Source: Petaurus breviceps papuanus
Lineage: Eukaryota > Chordata > Mammalia > Diprotodontia > Petauridae
Reading direction: 5' to 3'
Assembly (NCBI GenBank): GCA_028583685.1
Contig: JAMXIF010001210.1
Span: forward strand, 12,135,702-12,199,701
DNA: 64,000 bases
A model generated the notes under the pieces. That model was not told where the DNA came from and searched no databases. It was given only the letters and a program-made list of their open reading frames with translations. The first letter of the stretch is position 1. Each line of letters opens with the position of its first letter. Shown piece by piece: positions 32,456 to 44,733 of the stretch. Both the position numbers and the translations under genes were made by a program.

Positions 32456-34282
32456 ATGGGAAAGGTGAGTGAAGGATAAGGGCTGGTTAGCCTGCTTTGT
32501 TGGAATGCCTCCTTGGGTTGATTCTTTTGATCAAATGACATTTTCTTGGTACAGATAATCTTCTACGAGGACCGGAACTTCCAGGGCCGTTACTATGAGT
32601 GCAGCAGTGACCACCCCAATCTTCAGTCTTACTTTAGCCGCTGCAACTCTGTTCGGGTCGACAGTGGGAGCTGGATGATTTATGAGCATCCCAATTATTC
32701 AGGCTGCCAGTACTACCTGAGGAGGGGCGAGTACCCTGACTACCGAGAGTGGATGGGCTTCAATGACTCCATCAGGTCCTGTCGCATGATCCCCCAAGTA
32801 CGTACTGCCTCATTTTGATTTGTCTGTAAAGAAAAAGTCATAGCTGGTACATCAAAATATATGTACTAAGCCATTTAGTTGAATAATCAAAAGTGTGAAG
32901 CAACTAGTAGAAATTTGACAAATTAGATCAAATTCCAAGGCCGACGTGTTCTGATACACGAAAACACCTATCAATCATGTTTATGCCAGACCTGACTACA
33001 GAGGCCAAAACGTTTGGTACAGTGGAGAACTCTACAGCAAAGAAAATTACTTTTTTTGGGTTTTTTGAGGAATTCAATTCACAGAATCACAGAATTTCAG
33101 AATTAGAAGGGACCTACTGGTCAAGTAGTACAATTTATTTATGAAAATAATTCCTACTATATGATTCCCAACAAGTGCTTCTCCAGCCTTTATTTGAGGA
33201 CCTCCAAAGGCTTAACTGACAATAAAATAGATTCCATATTTGAATAGTCCTGTAGTAGTATGTTTATATAGCAGAATCCAATAATCATACAGAACATTAT
33301 TACATATATTCAGGTCCATGGTGAGTCAAACCTAAATTCCTAAAAACACAATGATTATGAAGGAGAGCTCAATTCAATCCCCAAAGCATGATTTAGTATT
33401 TGCTGTGCGCAAGGCAAAGACAAGGTAATGTGATGCAAAGACAAATAAGAAATAGTCATTGGGTCATAGATTTAGAGCTAAAGTGTAACTTAGAGGCTAC
33501 AACCCTCTCATTTTACAGATGAGCAGCTATACATAGAGAAGGTAAGTCACTTACATGGGGTTATGCAGCTAATTAGTGTCTGAGGTGGGATTTAAACTCA
33601 GGCCTTCCTGACTCTTAGTCCATTCATTACTCTCTATCACACTATACCATCTCTCAGATAGCTTAAAGAATTAGAGAAGTAGAGAGGGGATCTCTGTATA
33701 ATGTTGGTGGTCATAAACTAGCCCCCTATCTTATATGCCAATTAAGTTATGTCATGCTTTTCTGATATATGTGTTTTCAGGGATATTTTTACCATTGGAT
33801 ATGAATACATGTAATTAATTATGTTCTGTAGGATCACTGGATTCTGTTATATAGACACACTACCATAGGATTATTCAAATATGGAATATATTTTATTGTG
33901 TATTAAGCCAGTATCCACTTGGGAAGGCTAGGAGATACATAAAATGACTCTAACTGAAGAATGTTTAATCATTTCTTTTTCCCTTCTCTTTTGTCTATCA
34001 AACCAGTTGACCAGTTCTCACAGGATAAGGCTCTATGAGAGAGATAACTACAATGGTCTAATAGCAGAGCTCACGGAGGATTGCCACTGCATCCAGGATA
34101 GATTCCATCGCAATGAAATATACTCCCTCAATGTGCTAGAGGGCTGCTGGATTCTCTATGAAATGCCCAACTACCGAGGGAGACAGTACCTGCTGAGACC
34201 AGGAGAGTACCGGACCTACCAAGACTGGGGAAGCATGAATGCCAGAGTGGGCTCATTTAGAAGAGTTGTAGATTTTTGTTGA
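32456..34282 (+). CDS. CRYGA: Gamma-crystallin, second gene (CRYGA-like)
   Basis: Lens-fibre structural protein, 175 residues. Exons: 32456-32464, 32555-32797 and 34007-34282 (91 codons plus TGA), introns 90 and 1209 bp. Exon 2 encodes [16 protein letters not shown]...; exon 3 opens [17 protein letters not shown]. The SSH-x-x-RLYERD-x-Y-x-GL and EIYSL pattern resembles human CRYGA, and the position next in order before a CRYGB-like gene agrees. The acceptor is AACCAG at 34001-34006; the alternative CAG eight bases on would break the frame. This gives the linker one more residue than genes 1 and 4. Cysteines are unusual: Ser at Met-numbered 42, where the other three have Cys, a new Cys at 54 in the second Greek key, and a Cys as the last residue (VVDFC). 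Tryptophans at 43, 69, 132 and 158 are kept. Orthology is provisional. Confidence 0.93.
32798..34006 (+). other. Intron 2 of the CRYGA-like gene
   Basis: Holds a MIR/L3-type segment at about 33080-33240 and a reverse MIR-like copy at 33465-33655. I see nothing else recognisable. Confidence 0.5.
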
Positions 34283-34318
34283 GAAGCACTGTCTCTAAAT
34301 TTATTTCATTTTAGAGTG

Positions 34319-34324
34319 AATAAA
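34319..34324 (+). terminator. Polyadenylation signal, CRYGA-like gene
   Basis: AATAAA 37 bp after the TGA stop. Confidence 0.85.
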
Positions 34325-35347
34325 ATAAGTATCTTGCGTGTCTAGCACTTAACTAGCCTCTTTTGTTTTTGTTCATATGATGAATGCTTTCTCAAAGTTT
34401 CCAGAGGAATTACATGAATAGATTTATTTTTGTAATCCAGAAGATTTTGTTAGGCCCCTAAATTACTTAGATCCCATAGTCCTTTAGTAACTCTGTGATT
34501 TCATTTGTATGGTTCTTCCCTCCATCGACGTAAACATTAAGCTCTCCATATCTTCTCATCTTAGGCGACTCTTAAGTGAGAATTTCCCACAAATCTTCCA
34601 CAGATAATATATCCAAAGCACTAGAATCCTTCCTGTTATTCTCCCAACATTTTGAAGGGTTGGGTATTAATGTTCTACTTGAGCTGTCTCTCTTTTGTAA
34701 CTCGTTCTCACTACATTGCTTCCCCATTGCCCTTTCTGATAATATGGGGCCTCGGTAATGCCTTTTATACTCCTAATCATGTGTAAGCTGACAGATTTAA
34801 GAGTAGCTAAACAGAGGAAGCAGGGTCACATGGGTTTCACTAGTGTGGGATGAGGCCTCACTTAGGGCTAGCTACTGTGTAAATTCAAATGCTTAGAGAA
34901 ATGAAAGGGAGAGAAGAGTAAAGACAGAGATACCAGCATAGTTCGTTGCATATATTAGGACCTCAGTACATGTTTGTTATATTTGAATTTATTTAATTAG
35001 GGTATATTAGTCTCAAGTGAGTCATGTACTCCTGGTTCAGACCACCAAGTTGCAGGTGTATACATAGTTAACTGAGAGTAAAAATAGCTTACCTTTTTGT
35101 GATCTTGTTTTTACAAAAATATAACTAGTAATCAATGGAACTGAAGTGAGGAAGACCTAAGTCCAAAATCTCCCTCCAGTATTTCCTAGCTAATATGACT
35201 CTGGGAAAATCACTTAACTCCTCTCAGTCTCAGTTTCCTCATCTGTAGAAATGGGATAACAATAACACCTACCTCACAGAGTTGTTATGAGTATCAAATG
35301 AGATAACATTTACAATGCTTTGCAAACCTTAAAGAATTATGCAAAGG

Positions 35348-35351
35348 CTAA

Positions 35352-35391
<40 letters not shown>
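35348..35391. repeat. (ATT)n microsatellite
   Basis: Continuous ATT units adjoining the 3' end of a MIR-like SINE. Confidence 0.9.
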
Positions 35392-35395
<4 letters not shown>

Positions 35396-35439
35396 GTAGT
35401 ACTTAAAAACACAGATTTAAAGAAATAATGATATTCTAA

Positions 35440-36118
35440 ATCACTAATAATAAGAGAAATGCAACACACACACACAACAGCAACAACAGCAACAACCCTG
35501 AGGTTTCACCTCACACTTTGAAAATCAGCAAAAATGACCCCCAAAAATCTCAACAGTAGGGGTGGCTAGGTTGCACAATGAATAGAGCACTGGACCTGGA
35601 GTCAGGAGGACCTGAGTTCAAATCCAACCTCAGACACTTAACATGAAAAAAACTAGCTGTGTGACCTTGGGCAAGTCACTTAACCCCAATTGCCTTACCT
35701 TCCCCCTTCCAAAAAAAAAAGGCAAAAAGAAAAATGGCAACAGTCAATTTTGGAGGAGTTGTAGAAAGACAGGCACACTAATATGTTATTGGTGGAGTTG
35801 TGAAGCAGTACAACCATTTGGAAAGCAATTTTGAATTATGCAAATAAAGTGATTCAAGGGTCCATACCCTTTGAACTCCACTGCTGGACTTATACCTCCA
35901 GGAAGTGATAGATAAGGGAAAACGTCCCCAAAATAGTTCTAGCAGCACTTTTTGTGATAGTTAAGAATTGGAAACAAAGGAGATGCCTAACAATTGGGGA
36001 ACAGCTACACAAAGGATTGTACATGAATGTAATGGAATATTACTGTCCTATAAGAAATGATGTGTGTGATTAACACAGAATTAATGCAACATAAATTAAC
36101 CAGAGGCAAGAAAAGAAT
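35440..36118 (+). mobile_element. L1 ORF2-end fragment split by a SINE
   Basis: TAAGAGAAATGCAA ... ACCTCACACTTTG before the SINE and GGAGGAGTTGTAGAAAGACAGG ... TTGGTGGAGTTGTGAAG after it are consecutive parts of L1 ORF2, continuing to ATGTAATGGAATATTACTGT. Confidence 0.75.
35559..35735 (+). mobile_element. Marsupial CORE-type SINE inside L1
   Basis: GGGGTGGCTAGGTTGCACAATG head through TGACCTTGGGCAAGTCACTT to an A-rich tail. Flanks CTCAACAGT and GGCAACAGT are a diverged duplication. Confidence 0.85.
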
Positions 36119-37139
36119 ATACTTGTTGTTGTTAAGTTGTTTCAATTGTGTCTGACTCTTCAATAGTCTTTTGCATAAGTAGATAGATTGAGAATGAAAA
36201 TTCTGTAGCTTGATTTGAAAGCCAATATATGGACAGTTATAGAGGGTTAGAAGGAAGTTGATAAGTAAGGTGGTCCTAAGTGTGATAATTGGGGTAGAAT
36301 ACTGTCATTTTTAAAATCTTTCACAGTGGATTAGCTGAAAATAGTGAATTCCATAATATGAAATGCTTGGAATAAGTAGCCCTTGCGTAAAATATAATAT
36401 TAAATAACTGAAATTATAAATTGAGGTTCTATATGATACCATTTGGAAAATATATTCACATGTAATTGAATTTATTCTGGTCTCATTTTAATTGAACTAT
36501 ATCCATCTTAGCACTTATTATAGTATATGGATCAGGAAATTTATGATTTTAAGCCAAGTTACTCCAGTTACGTGGTTTGTAGTGTGATTAAAGATAATGC
36601 CTGACATTAATTTGGTAACTCATTGTATTAGAAATATTACTAGAAAAGTGAACTCTTCTTTAATTATTTTGGTTTATGGATTTAATTCTTAAAAGATTGA
36701 TGTAAATTTATTATTTTAAAAACTCTAGCAATATAGGAGATGGTTATAGTGGTTTTCTGTGAAGTTGGCATAGCAAGGAACCCCTTAAAGTGTCTTGATC
36801 TGTAAAAGGTAGTCCTAAAATCTTACTAGACCTGCTAACACTGTAAAGTAACATTTGAGTGTTTGCTTTGGTGGCAGACTGGCAACTGAGTAGATTGTCA
36901 ATATTTTACAATTTCAAGATCTAGCCCCATGCTCAGGTTAATGTACAATGTGATTTGATTTTAGTTGAAGACTAGAAATTACAAAGCAATAGATTCTTCT
37001 TCCTATAAAAAAAAATTAGTCTCTAATCATTGGATCATACTGCCTGAAAAATTTCTTCAATTTTGGTTATTTTATAAGGTTATATCCATTGACCTTTCAG
37101 GATGGTCTGTAGGCAGCCCATAACATAACTCTAACACTA

Positions 37140-37315
37140 TATAAATGCTGGAATAGTTTGCCATTTCTTTAGTTCGTTTTACAGATGAACAAACTAAGGT
37201 AAAGAGGGTTAAGTGACTTGCCCAAGGTCACACAGCTAGTGTCTGAGGCTAGGTTTGAACTCAGGTCTTCCTGACTCCAGGCCCAACACTTTATCCACAG
37301 AGCCACCTACTACAA
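37140..37315 (-). mobile_element. MAR1-like SINE, reverse
   Basis: GGAATAGTTTGCCATTTC, GACTTGCCCAAGGTCACACA and GGTCTTCCTGACTCCAGGCC through GAGCCACCTAC, in reverse order of the long SINE; the RTE-type tail is missing. Confidence 0.75.
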
Positions 37316-37794
37316 CAATGTAAATGGAAAGAAAACCCTTATACCAAAAAATCAAAAGTAAATGTTACAAAATTATAAAGATCAAGCTTGACTCAAGTGA
37401 AGAGCTATAAGAAGATAACCTCAACCCATTCCTTTGTGAAAGTGAGAGGTCCATAAATGTTACACATTGCACATTTTTTCATATTTTTTCAATATATCAA
37501 TAAGTTGTGCTGATTTTTTTCTCTCTTTCTAAAAGTTGCTATTTATCCTATGGTATGGTTCTGGGAGCAGAAGGGGAAAAGATCCTTGAGATAATGATGG
37601 TGATATAAGAAACAAAAAAAATCATTAAAATTTATTTTAAAAAATAAATGAATGATAACCAGATAAATTATATATATATATATTTCAATAATTGTTTTAT
37701 TGCTTTCAACTTCTTCCAATCTTTTTATTTACACTTTAAATAAAATGCTTCTTTAGTCACACATACACCAAACTACACATTGCAGCATTTTGGG

Positions 37795-38220
37795 GTGAGA
37801 ATTGGAAACAAAGTAGATGCCTGATGGTGACATATGAAAGAACGGTATGTTACTACATCATAGGAAATGGCAAATGAGAAGAATCAGAAGAACAAGAAGA
37901 GTTAGATGAATGGATACAGCATGAAGAAAGCAGAACCAGAAAAAGAATGTACATAGTGCTGCAACAATATAAGCAGAAAGGACAACAAAAAAAGAAAGCA
38001 AGTGGATACAGTGTAATTGTAATGACCGAGGTTTAAGGGGGTTTAAGGTTTAAGATAAGAATTCCCTTTTTTGTAGAAGTAGGGGACACTGTGTGTCAGA
38101 CACAGTTTATGCCTCAGTTTTGCTGGACTGCATTTTTCATCTTCTTTTTAACTTTTGTTTAAAATGACAGCTTCCTATGGTAATGGGGAGAATAGTGATA
38201 CATTCAGGAATAAAGGTAAG
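37795..38220 (+). mobile_element. L1 3' end, distinct subfamily
   Basis: GAATTGGAAACAAAGTAGATGC opens like the L1 ORF2 end; GTGTGTCAGACACAGTTTATGC and TTTTGCTGGACTGCATTTTTC are a 3' UTR unlike that of its neighbour at 38260. Confidence 0.6.
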
Positions 38221-38259
38221 GCAAAACCAAGGGGTATCTATAAAAATAGGATGGTTTTA

Positions 38260-38990
38260 TGCCCAAAGGGCTATAAAAAAGTGCATACCCTTTGACCCAG
38301 CAATACCACTTCTAAGGGTTGTTTCCCAAAGATATCATAAAAGTGGAGAAAGGACCCATATGTACAAAAATATTTACAGCAGCTCTTTTTGTGGTGGCAA
38401 AGAATTGTAAATCAAGGGGATGCCCATCAATTGGGGAATGACTAAACAAGTTGTGGTATATGAATGTAATGGAATACTATCATGCTATAAGAAATGAAGA
38501 GCAGACAGACTTCATAATAACCTGGAGAGACTTCTATAAACTCATGCTGAGTAAGGAGAGCAGAACCAGGAGAAATCTGTACACAATCACAGACACAACA
38601 TAGTGCAATGACTAACTTTGATAAAGTGGGCTCCTCTCAGCAATGCAAGGTTATAAGACAACTCCAAAAGACTCATGATGGAAAGAGATGTCCACATCCA
38701 GAGAAAGAACTACAGAGTCTGAATGCAGATTAAAGCAAGCGACTTGCTCTCTCTCTTTCATGTTTAGTTTTGTTTTGTTCCTTCTTTCTTGTTGTTCACT
38801 CCATTGATTTTAATTCTTTACAACTTGAATAATGTTTATTTGTAGAACCTATATCGGATTGCAAGCCGCAAATGGTGGGGGGGGAAGAGGAGAGGGAAGG
38901 GGAGAAAATTTGGAACTCAAGGGATTGTGGAACTGAATGCTGTAAACTAAAAGTAAACATTTTTTTTTAATTATAAAAAAGAAAAATAGG
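38260..38990 (+). mobile_element. L1 3' end with poly(A)
   Basis: Encodes, in one frame, KKCIPFDPAIPLLRVVSQR, then YSSSFCGGKEL after a stretch matching the L1 ORF2 C-terminus. The 3' UTR has GGGGGGGAAGAGGAGAGGG and ends in an A/T-rich tail. Confidence 0.8.
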
Positions 38991-39530
38991 ACAGTTTTTA
39001 TATTAACAAAAAAAATTTTTTAATTTAGTTTGCCCTTCTTAATTAGAATCAAAAATCCTTCCTGAAAAATGTGCATGGCTTTGAGCTTCAGGTCATCTGA
39101 GTATCAGGAATATTTGCAGGTCCTTGCAGTTCTGGCTGTGGAATCACTTTATAGAATGATTTCTGTGAGTGCTGTCCTTTACAGTCTGCTACTGAACTAA
39201 TTCCCCACCAATTTTAGCTTCCATCTAATTCAGAGCAACTCTTTCAGCTTTTTTTTGTTGTTGTTGTTGCAAAAATTCAAAGAGAAGAAATTACATTTAG
39301 ACAGCTTGTGTGTAAAACCACAGGAACCTCTATGACTGCCTTTCTGGTTAAAAGAATCTCAGGATCCTCTAGCCTCTGGTGGCAAGAATCCTACTAGCAC
39401 TAGCACTGATACAGGCACATTCTTGGGGAGAGGAAAAAGTCCAGAGAGTGTTCTCAAGGACACAGTATCTTCTGACTCTGGAGCTAGATTCTATAATACC
39501 CCAACAGTATGTTTAAATGTTGGGTAATTT

Positions 39531-39935
39531 CGGAGGTAGCTAGGTGGTTCAGTGGATAGAGCACTGTGCTTTGAGTCAGGGAGACCTGAGTTTAAATCCA
39601 GCTTCAGACACTTATTAGCTGTGTGACCCTGAGCAAGTTGCTTAACCTCTACTGCCTTAATTCACTGAAGAAGAAATTGGCAAACCACTCCCATACTTTT
39701 GCCAAGAAAACCTTATGAGGTACAGCTAGGTGGTGCATTGAATAGAGCACCAGCCCTGGAGTCAGGAGGACCTGAGTTCAAATCCGACCTCAGACACTTA
39801 ACACAAAAACCAGTTGTGTGACCCTGAGCAAGTCACTAAACCCCAATAGCCCTCTAAAAAGGAAAAAAAAAAAAGAAAACCCTATGGACAGTATGGCCCA
39901 TAGACACAACTAAACAACTGAACAACAAAAAACAA
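39531..39935 (+). mobile_element. MAR1-like SINE interrupted by a younger SINE
   Basis: Starts GGAGGTAGCTAGGTGGTTCA, runs to GCCAAGAAAACCTTATG, and resumes after the inserted SINE with CCTATGGACAGTATGGCCCA and the tail ACAACTGAACAACAA. Confidence 0.85.
39719..39872 (+). mobile_element. CORE-type SINE nested in the MAR1-like SINE
   Basis: GGTACAGCTAGGTGGTGC to a poly(A). AAGAAAACCTTATG (39704-39717) and AAGAAAACCCTATG (39873-39886) are the 14 bp duplication, one mismatch apart. Confidence 0.88.
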
Positions 39936-40369
39936 GATAGTTGCAGATTATGAACATGTCCACAAGAAATATGCTGAGGAATCCTTATCACTGAATCCCT
40001 CATCTGTACTGCCTAATCATACCCCCAAGTCTCACCTGGCCATTTATATAATGCTTCAAGTTAATAAATGAATTTTTACACAACTCTGTGAGGTACACAG
40101 TATAATTGTGTTCATTGAGAGAAAGGATTCAGAGAGATTAAGTGACCCACTAGTGTTCCTACAGCCAGTAAGTTTTTTTTAATTTGCTAAACTTGTCATA
40201 CCCATTCATGTGAAGATCCTATTTCTTGGTGTGTTCCCTAGGGTGGGGGAAGGGGATCAAAGACAGGAAGGAAAGGAAGAAAAGAAGCAAGCACTTATTT
40301 GTGCTCACTATTGTGCCAGACACAGTACAGTTTTACAAATATCTTATTTGATCCCTACAACAACTCCAG

Positions 40370-41350
40370 GAGAAAAGCATCATGTATTAAACTTACCAAA
40401 TCCAAAACAGAACTCTGGAATTTCTCTTTTCCCCACAAACCTACCCATCTCCCAAATGTCCCTGTTTCTGTCAAAGGCACCAACATCCTGGCTCTCTCCT
40501 AGATTAGATTAGATAGCCTTAGCATTACCCTTGACTTTCTTCTCTCCTTACCACACATATCTAATCAGCTGCCAAATCTTGCTATTTCTTCCTCCAAAGA
40601 TGTGTATGCCAAGAAGATATCCCTTGGTCCTTAATTGTCAATTCTTATCATGTCTTCCAGATGATTTGATCATAACCTTGAGAGGATATCCTTTCCTGTT
40701 TAAATGAAAAGCCCCTATTGTCACCAGGATTGGACAAATTTTTTTAATCTTGAGATAAACTGAGCTGCCTTTGGGCTAAAATATATCCATAACACTGAAA
40801 GTACCCTTTACTAATTCCCTTGGACTCCTCTGACCCTTGGCAAATTTTTGGGCTTGAATCACAGTACTTGACTGGGAAATGCTAGTTTTAATTAGTGGTC
40901 TTTAGTTGTGGATTCTAGCAATCTAAACCCTTCTCTGTGTCCACCCAGTTACTACATTAATTCAGATCGTCATCACCTCTTGCCTGGATGATTCAGCAGC
41001 CTCCAAACTGGTCTCCCTTCCTTAAGTCTCTCCTGGACCCCATCTATCCTCTACACTGCTGCCAAAGTGATTTTCAAAAGTACAGATCTGACCATATCAC
41101 TCCCCTACTCAATAAACTTGCTTCTTTCTATTTCCTTTAAGATAAAATATAAATTCCTCCATTTGCCTTTTAAAAGCCCTTCACAATATGGTCCCAGCAT
41201 ATCTTTCTGGGCTTATTATAAATTACTTCTCTTCTAGATTTCTGTGATCCATCCCAACTGCCCTTCTCTCCATTTCTCACTGACACTCCATTTCCTATCT
41301 CCATTATTTGTGCATTGGCTGTCCCCCATGCCTGTGTAGGGCCTTTGGGC
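40370..41350 (+). mobile_element. L2-like LINE, interrupted
   Basis: Two collinear blocks. The first (40370-40610) reads AAACAGAACTCTGGAATTTC and ATCTAATCAGCTGCCAAATC. The second (about 40960-41350) reads TCACCTCTTGCCTGGATGAT, AGTACAGATCTGACCATATC and GCTGTCCCCCATGCCTG. The 350 bp between them I cannot classify. Confidence 0.65.
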
Positions 41351-43148
41351 AACACATCTCTGTAGTCAGAGGGAATCTCCAAGGGTTTAACTGCCTTGGC
41401 ACCCTGGAAAATGTAGTTCAGTTTCTCAGAGATAGTGTGGTCTTATCAATTCAGGAAGATATGGGCTCTAACATGTACTTTGGGCCAGAATGAATAGGAC
41501 TACATTGACCTGGGCAATCATAACCAATGAATGAAGCTCAATAGAGGGGAGTGATCACAGAATGCAGCAGTGAAAGGTGCTATAAATGGAAACTGGCCAA
41601 AAGACTTGAGCAGCAGAAATATTCCTTGCTCCCTGATTCACTAATCTTAAGAATTTGGGGGATAACTGACTTGCCTACCCCAACACATTGCTGGAGACTT
41701 GGTGAATTCACTTTCTGTTTTCCCTTTGCTTTATTACCATACAATCTTAAGTATTTTCTATCCTCTTTTTTAATCTTTTTTTTTAAATTTTAGACTTGAA
41801 TACTAAAACTTAAATACAAAATAAGAAAAGAAAAAAAAATGTCATGTGCACAGCAGAATGTAAGTGAGGATTCGAAATACATTTCCATTTCAAGAAAGCC
41901 AATGTATTAATGCATTATGTTGAAAGCTGTCCATCTTTTCTTTACTTCCTTGTAGGTTTTCTTTTGTTCTCTGCTGTACATTTTTTACTTTGCTCTTTTT
42001 CCCCTTTCTTCCCTCTCCCCCCCCACAATTAAGCATGAATATACTTACATAGCTATATTGATATATACATGTACATATATACACATACATATATAAACAT
42101 ATAATCTTCCCAAGAGATTCTACTCCTAATCTTTGATTTTGTTTGTGAATCTCTTATTTCCTATCCCTCCTGACTTCGCTATTTTACTTCTACCGTGTTT
42201 CCTATTCTCTTAAATGGATTACTTGCAGTTTGATAGTGTTTCAAAACTTTTTGTTTCAGATAAAGTTATGCTCAAACCTTAATTACATTCTTAATGTGTG
42301 TCATGCATAGAAAGCATGGATGGAGAGTCAGGTGAGCCAGTGACTATTTGAATACACTGTATTCAATAGGTGAGAGATTCTATCTGTCCTGCCATCCAGA
42401 GGTTATGGTTTTGAGGGCTCTGAGTTTCCATGATTTTTACTAATAATGTGCATTTTACTTTTCTAGCTTCAAAGTAAGAATTCATTTAGGTTTGGCTCAA
42501 AATTTACCCTGCGATTAAATAGGGAATTAATCTTTTTATTTGAAGTAGTCTGGGTCACATTGACTTTGGGCTAGTAATCACCACCTCCATACCAGAGAAG
42601 GGGGAGGGATGAAATGAAAGAGAAGTTGAGGTCACAGGGAAACCTCTGCCCAAAAGTTACCGTGAAGGAGACAGACATAGAAACAGTCTGGCATAGTTTG
42701 CTCCTCCCTTTTCCAGAAGGAAGGAAAGTCCTCAGACAAACCTTGGAGGATATTCATCTCTCAGTTCTACCTAATAGAATTCCTTTCTTCCTCCAAGATA
42801 CAGTTTGTGAACCACTTTGCACATGAATCCTCTCCTGATCCCCATGACTGCTAGTGCCCTTCCCCTCTCTCTTATACTTAACTATTTTATATTTATTTGC
42901 TTTATAATTATTCTATCAATCATTCTCACTGTATTGTGGATGGTTAGAATATTTTCATCATCAACATCATATTTTTATGTAGTCAATTACAATAACTGTG
43001 AAGTAGCTAACACAAGTATTATTATTATACCAATTTTTCAGATGCAGAAACTGTATATCGCATACATGAAGTGATTTACTAAGGCTCATGCAATTGAATC
43101 ATAGGATTATTGATTTAATGCTGAATGAGACATTAGGCATCATCAATC

Positions 43149-43753
43149 CATAGGTTCCCAAAGTGGGCAATACCACCCCCTAGGGAGCACTTGAATGATC
43201 CAAGGGGAGAGTAGCCTTGGGTGTAACTGGGGGGCATTGAATAAAAATAAGGGGGTAATGGAAGAATAAGGAGAAAAGAAAATTTTGAAAAATTGTTTGT
43301 ATGTGTTTTATAAGTTGTATAACAGTTAAAGTCATAGTGATTACATTATTTCCCAAATAAACACACAAAATGCAAGTTATAACCTATCAGTTGTCAAGTC
43401 TGCCAATAGGTCTTAACAAGCAAGTGTTGACAGGTGAGCTTGTCGCAAATTGTCAGGAAGTCCAGCACGCATGGGCAGGAATATATACATGTAGTGACTT
43501 GTTTACAATATGATGCTATACAGTTACAGAATGCAATATTGCATCATCAAAATTTCAATGCAAGAAAAAACCCACAGGTTTACAATAAATTATTAAATTT
43601 ACGATGTGTCATTAAAATATTTTATGTTTTTTTAAAATGATACAAATTTCAAAAACAAACATTAAAGGGTTAAAGAAAAGTAGATTTCCAGGGAGCACTG
43701 AGTAACTTTTTTTCTAAAGGAGGTGGTAGGTCAAATAAGTTTGGGAACCTCTG
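43149..43753. mobile_element. hAT (Charlie-like) element, about 600 bp, old
   Basis: CATAGGTTCCCAAAGTGGG at the left and AGTTTGGGAACCTCTG at the right are inverted ends of hAT type. The flanking sequence on both sides is MIR-like (left ...GGCATCATCAATC, right ACTAGTCC... GAAACTGAGGCCCAGAGAAG), so it landed in a MIR; the 8 bp duplication is eroded. No transposase frame remains. Confidence 0.65.
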
Positions 43754-44520
43754 ACTAGTCCAGAATCATCTTATACATGGAGAAACTGAGGCCCAGAGAA
43801 GACTTGTCCAAGTTTAAATAAACAGTTAATAGCAGAGCTAGGACTCTAAGCCAGGTCCTTTGACTCTAAATCCAGTGGTCTTTCCACTACAGCACACTGC
43901 CTTTCAATGCCTCAGCTACTTCTAATATCTAGCTAACAGCATCATCAACTTAGAAATTTTATTGTGGAGAATTCAAGGAAGAAGAAGAGAGAAAGATTTA
44001 TAGTGTAGGTTTCTCTAGTTGAGGTAAAGTAGGAGCAGGATCCCAAGGTGACTTTGAGTCATCAAAAGGCCGTATGGAACCAGGTGGAAGACAGGACTAG
44101 AAAGTGAGAGAGGGGTGCATAAGGGAGGGTAGAAGGAGACTAAAGATAAACTTCACCAACCTGGCAAATTTGCCTAAATGAGTTCTGAGAGCAAGCATAA
44201 TTGTCATAGCAACAATAACAACAATTATCTGAATTTATAGAATCTCATCCTTTTCAAATCAGAGATCTTATTCAATTCTCCTACAGGACCCTATACTGTA
44301 CCCATTTAAAAATTACTATCCAAAACTCCAGACTTTAGGGAGAATAATCTGCTTAGCTAAGGCACAGTTAGAAACTGAGCCATACAGAATATTGCATAGA
44401 GGGGAGTCATGGGGGCAGAACTATCTCATTCTTTCTCTTCTCCTAAATATAATTATTCTGAGAGAGTGGAAACCCTTCTCACTTCAAAAGCAACAACAGT
44501 GTTAGTGAATTAGGACAGTT

Positions 44521-44674
44521 CGAACTCGCCAGAAAGAGTGAGAGGGAAACATTCAATGATTCCCCCTGACCATGATCACAGAAAAGAAAAGAACACGGAA
44601 AATCCCCTTACTCACCAAAATGGGCTCCGTCTGTGTTATTCCTGCGGAGGCAGCAGGAAGTGCTGCTATATATA
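44521..44674 (+). promoter_or_regulatory. Promoter of the CRYGB-like gene
   Basis: TATATATA at 44667-44674, 67 bp before the ATG. Upstream: the box CCGTCTGTGTTATTCC (from 44647), AAAATCCCCTTACTCACC (from 44599), TCAATGATT near 44555, and the distal motif CGAACTCGCCAGAAAGAG at 44521, the most diverged of the four. Confidence 0.85.
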
Positions 44675-44733
44675 CAGTAGTTTGCCCCACAGCGGCAAAC
44701 AGCACTGAGCGAACATCTCCACCTCTCTCCAAA

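Larger units (their letters stand above)
34340..44500. other. Intergenic region between crystallin genes 2 and 3
   Basis: Mostly L1 and SINE sequence, listed separately. Also: MIR-like copy 35130-35345 (+), a reverse RTE-type SINE tail at 36120-36165, and an L2-like 3' piece at 42780-42970. Nothing definite in 34380-35100, 36180-37130, 39000-39520 and 43930-44500; 41760-42120 looks like an unclassified AT-rich repeat. Confidence 0.55.
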
